A stretch of 8,745 bases of DNA from Prevotella sp. UBA7782 (GTDB lineage: Bacteria; Bacteroidota; Bacteroidia; Bacteroidales; Bacteroidaceae): positions 14,518 to 23,262 of the forward strand of contig DLDC01000147.1 of assembly GCA_002480935.1 (NCBI GenBank). Reading direction: 5' to 3'. Below the pieces are notes generated by a model. That model worked only from the letters and a program-made list of their open reading frames with translations. It searched no databases and was not told where the DNA came from. Of the stretch, positions 7,698 through 8,745 are shown one piece after another. The position numbers and the translations under genes were made by a program. Position 1 is the first letter of the stretch, and every line of letters starts with the position of its first letter.

Positions 7698-7728
7698 TAA
7701 CTTTGCGACGTATAAAAGACTAACTTTG
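7698..7728 (+). promoter_or_regulatory. Two tandem TAACTTTG promoter boxes
   Basis: TAACTTTG occurs at 7698-7705 (followed by CGAC) and again at 7721-7728 (followed by ACG). Both are exact TAnnTTTG -7 matches, 23 bases apart and 30-60 bases before the next start codon. Neither has a well-spaced TTTG -33 element: the closest pairs give gaps of 12 (TTTG 7682-7685 to the first box) and 15 bases (first box to second). One or both likely drive the downstream gene. Confidence 0.55.
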
Positions 7729-7758
7729 ACGATTTTAAACCCTTAAAACCCTTTGTCT

Positions 7759-8409
7759 ATGAACATGAAAAGAATTTCTTCTATTCTTCTTCTCCTCCTG
7801 CTTACTGTGATGGGTTATGCCGCACATCAGGATGCTGAGGGTGGAGTGAGCATGGTTTCTTACGAGCAAAATTATTATGACAGGGACGGAACCCTTGCGC
7901 TACGTAATGCTACGGAGGACACTATTCATCATGTTACTTTCCAACTTACCTATTTCGATATGGCTGGGAAGCAACTCGATTATGAAGTCTTTACGCGTGA
8001 TGTAGATATAGATCCAGGCATGACAAGACAAGTTGACGTGCCCAGCTATCAGCGTTTCAAGGAGTACTCTTATTATAGGTCAGAGGCATCTCCTGATGGT
8101 GGGCACCGGTTCAAGGTTGATTTCAAACTTATTAACTATAATCAGCAGACAGAAGATGAGGCTTTACAGAGTGAGATGGGAGTTGATACTGAAGAAAAAC
8201 CCAGTAGTTTGCCAATGGTTTTGATGTTGATTTTCATGCTATTGCTACTTGGTGTTTGGGTTGGAATGTATGTTCTGGTGGCTGTCATGGCCAAGAAAAG
8301 GAACAGAAGTGAGGTGCTTTGGGTGCTAGTGTCGTTGCTGGCCACACCCATATTGTGCATCATTATCCTGCTTTGCATCGGCTCTTCAGATAATGGGCAA
8401 TACGATTGA
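7759..8409 (+). CDS. Hypothetical exported protein with two C-terminal TM segments
   Basis: I do not recognise this protein as a named family. It has 216 residues from ATG 7759; ATG 7765 (MKRISS) and a TTG at 7753 in the same frame are alternatives. An N-terminal hydrophobic stretch (KRISSILLLLLLTVMGYAA, to about residue 22) looks like a signal peptide. Residues 23-149 are a soluble, probably beta-rich region with alternating hydrophobic strands (GTLALRN, HHVTFQLTYFD, FKVDFKLINYN), reminiscent of small immunoglobulin-like domains (FxLYD type) that describe extracytoplasmic modules. TM1 lies about 152-176 and TM2 about 186-207, joined by a positive loop KKRNR (179-183). The loop is predicted cytoplasmic, so the soluble domain would be outside the inner membrane. 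It has its own promoter boxes and a more A/T-rich composition than the xylan genes, so it probably is not part of that locus. Confidence 0.8.
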   Translation: MNMKRISSILLLLLLTVMGYAAHQDAEGGVSMVSYEQNYYDRDGTLALRNATEDTIHHVTFQLTYFDMAGKQLDYEVFTRDVDIDPGMTRQVDVPSYQRFKEYSYYRSEASPDGGHRFKVDFKLINYNQQTEDEALQSEMGVDTEEKPSSLPMVLMLIFMLLLLGVWVGMYVLVAVMAKKRNRSEVLWVLVSLLATPILCIIILLCIGSSDNGQYD

Positions 8410-8512
8410 GAGGTATAGGTCATCGCTTTTATGAACGCTTAGGTATCAAATCTGATGATATGATGGCCTGCCAGACGTGCTGCTTTCTTGATTTAAGTAA
8501 GTAGAGTTCATC

Positions 8513-8542
8513 AAAAAAAGGGCTTGGCTGAGTGCCAAACCC
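8513..8542 (-). terminator. Terminator for the minus-strand gene, possibly bidirectional
   Basis: On the minus strand GGGTTTGGC, loop ACTCA, GCCAAGCCC (8542-8520) form a 9-bp stem with one mismatch, followed immediately by seven T residues (8519-8513). This is a canonical intrinsic terminator. On the plus strand the same stem is followed by TTGTATATAT, so it may also end transcription of the gene at 7759-8409, which converges on it. Confidence 0.8.
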
Positions 8543-8598
8543 TTGTATATATGGAGCGAAGCGTGCTCCGAAATATGTGATATCCCGTTGCTATGCCT

Positions 8599-8624
8599 TG
8601 CCTTCGACGGTATGGCGTCGGGCA
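8599..8624. other. Bulged hairpin in convergent gap
   Basis: TGCC (8599-8602), a TT bulge, CGACG (8605-8609), loop GTATGG, CGTCG (8616-8620) and GGCA (8621-8624) form a 9-bp stem with one 2-base bulge. No T-run follows on either strand, so it is not a typical terminator. It lies between the minus-strand stop and that gene's terminator, i.e. in the 3' untranslated region. A smaller GGAGC/GCTCC hairpin sits at 8553-8569. Confidence 0.4.
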
Positions 8625-8646
8625 GATGGTAGGGCAGGGACGACCG

Positions 8647-8745
8647 TTATACGAGTGTAGCCACGATGTCCTCGCGTGTGCCGGGCAGCATGTCGATGAC
8701 CGGAATCTCTGGCATGGTGTAGCATCCGGGCTGCAAACGCATGCT
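8647..8745 (-). CDS. C-terminal 32 residues of an unidentified gene, start outside window
   Basis: On the minus strand an open frame enters at the right window edge and ends at TAA (8649-8647). The visible tail reads SMRLQPGCYTMPEIP followed by VIDMLPGTREDIVATLV. Support for coding: it is open across the whole available stretch, uses codons with G/C third positions like the neighbouring xylan genes, ends before a strong minus-strand terminator, and gives a protein-like sequence without low complexity. The fragment is too short to name a family, and the methionine codons inside it are probably internal. Confidence 0.55.
   Translation of the reverse strand, partial: SMRLQPGCYTMPEIPVIDMLPGTREDIVATLV

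Larger units (their letters stand above)
7354..7758. other. Gene-free region between susD and the next gene
   Basis: About 405 bases hold no credible coding frame. In order: an A/T-rich stretch (7354-7412) with nothing recognised, a terminator hairpin (7413-7450), unremarkable sequence, a 22-base tandem repeat with inverted copy (7509-7597), further A/T-rich sequence, and two promoter-like boxes (7698-7728). The block separates the xylan genes from an apparently independent transcription unit. Confidence 0.7.

Noticed and set aside
7753..7755. TTG start for the membrane protein
   Set aside because: ATG codons follow at 7759 and 7765 and give a normal signal peptide; TTG starts are uncommon and nothing favours it here.
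8394..8504. Open stretch after the membrane-protein gene reading RGIGHRFYERLGIKSDD
   Set aside because: It looks faintly like an enzyme fragment but is only about 36 codons, has no start until ATG pairs near its end, and is in a different frame from the upstream gene. Too weak to call a pseudogene.

Overview
This window looks like part of a xylan-utilisation locus from a Bacteroidota bacterium, most likely a Prevotella/Segatella-type gut or rumen organism. The evidence is a SusC/SusD outer-membrane pair, TAnnTTTG-type -7 promoter boxes instead of sigma70-like ones, A-rich translation start regions without a clear Shine-Dalgarno, and a GH10-GH43 gene pair arranged like xynA-xynB of Prevotella bryantii.

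Layout. (1) Positions 1-1025 carry a GH10 endo-1,4-beta-xylanase whose 5' end lies outside the window. (2) Positions 1022-1984 carry a GH43 beta-xylosidase/exo-xylanase-type enzyme with no signal peptide, overlapping the xylanase by 4 bases (ATGA). (3) Positions 1985-2260 are a 276-base control region with a perfect -7 box, a set of TGGCTC repeats including an 11-base inverted repeat, and a leader of about 130 bases holding two very short reading frames. (4) Positions 2261-5374 (SusC-like TonB-dependent transporter) and 5389-7353 (SusD-like lipoprotein) form an operon with 14 bases between them. (5) Positions 7354-7758 have no gene: they hold a strong terminator-like hairpin, a 22-base tandem repeat with an inverted copy, and two TAACTTTG promoter boxes. 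(6) Positions 7759-8409 carry an unrecognised small exported or membrane protein with two C-terminal transmembrane segments. (7) Positions 8410-8646 are a convergent gap with a minus-strand (possibly bidirectional) terminator and a bulged hairpin. The last 32 codons of an unidentified minus-strand gene run off the right edge.

How the genes work together (family knowledge plus inference): the GH10 enzyme cuts the xylan backbone, the SusC/SusD pair binds the resulting xylo-oligosaccharides at the cell surface and imports them through the outer membrane using TonB energy, and the GH43 enzyme releases xylose from short oligosaccharides inside the cell. Regulator, inner-membrane sugar transporter and xylose catabolism genes are not in the window. 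The gene beyond the SusD terminator has its own promoter boxes and probably does not belong to the xylan locus.

I did not find a clearly new biological system. The items most worth a second look are the repeat/promoter architecture upstream of susC, the repeat block after susD, and the uncharacterised two-TM protein.
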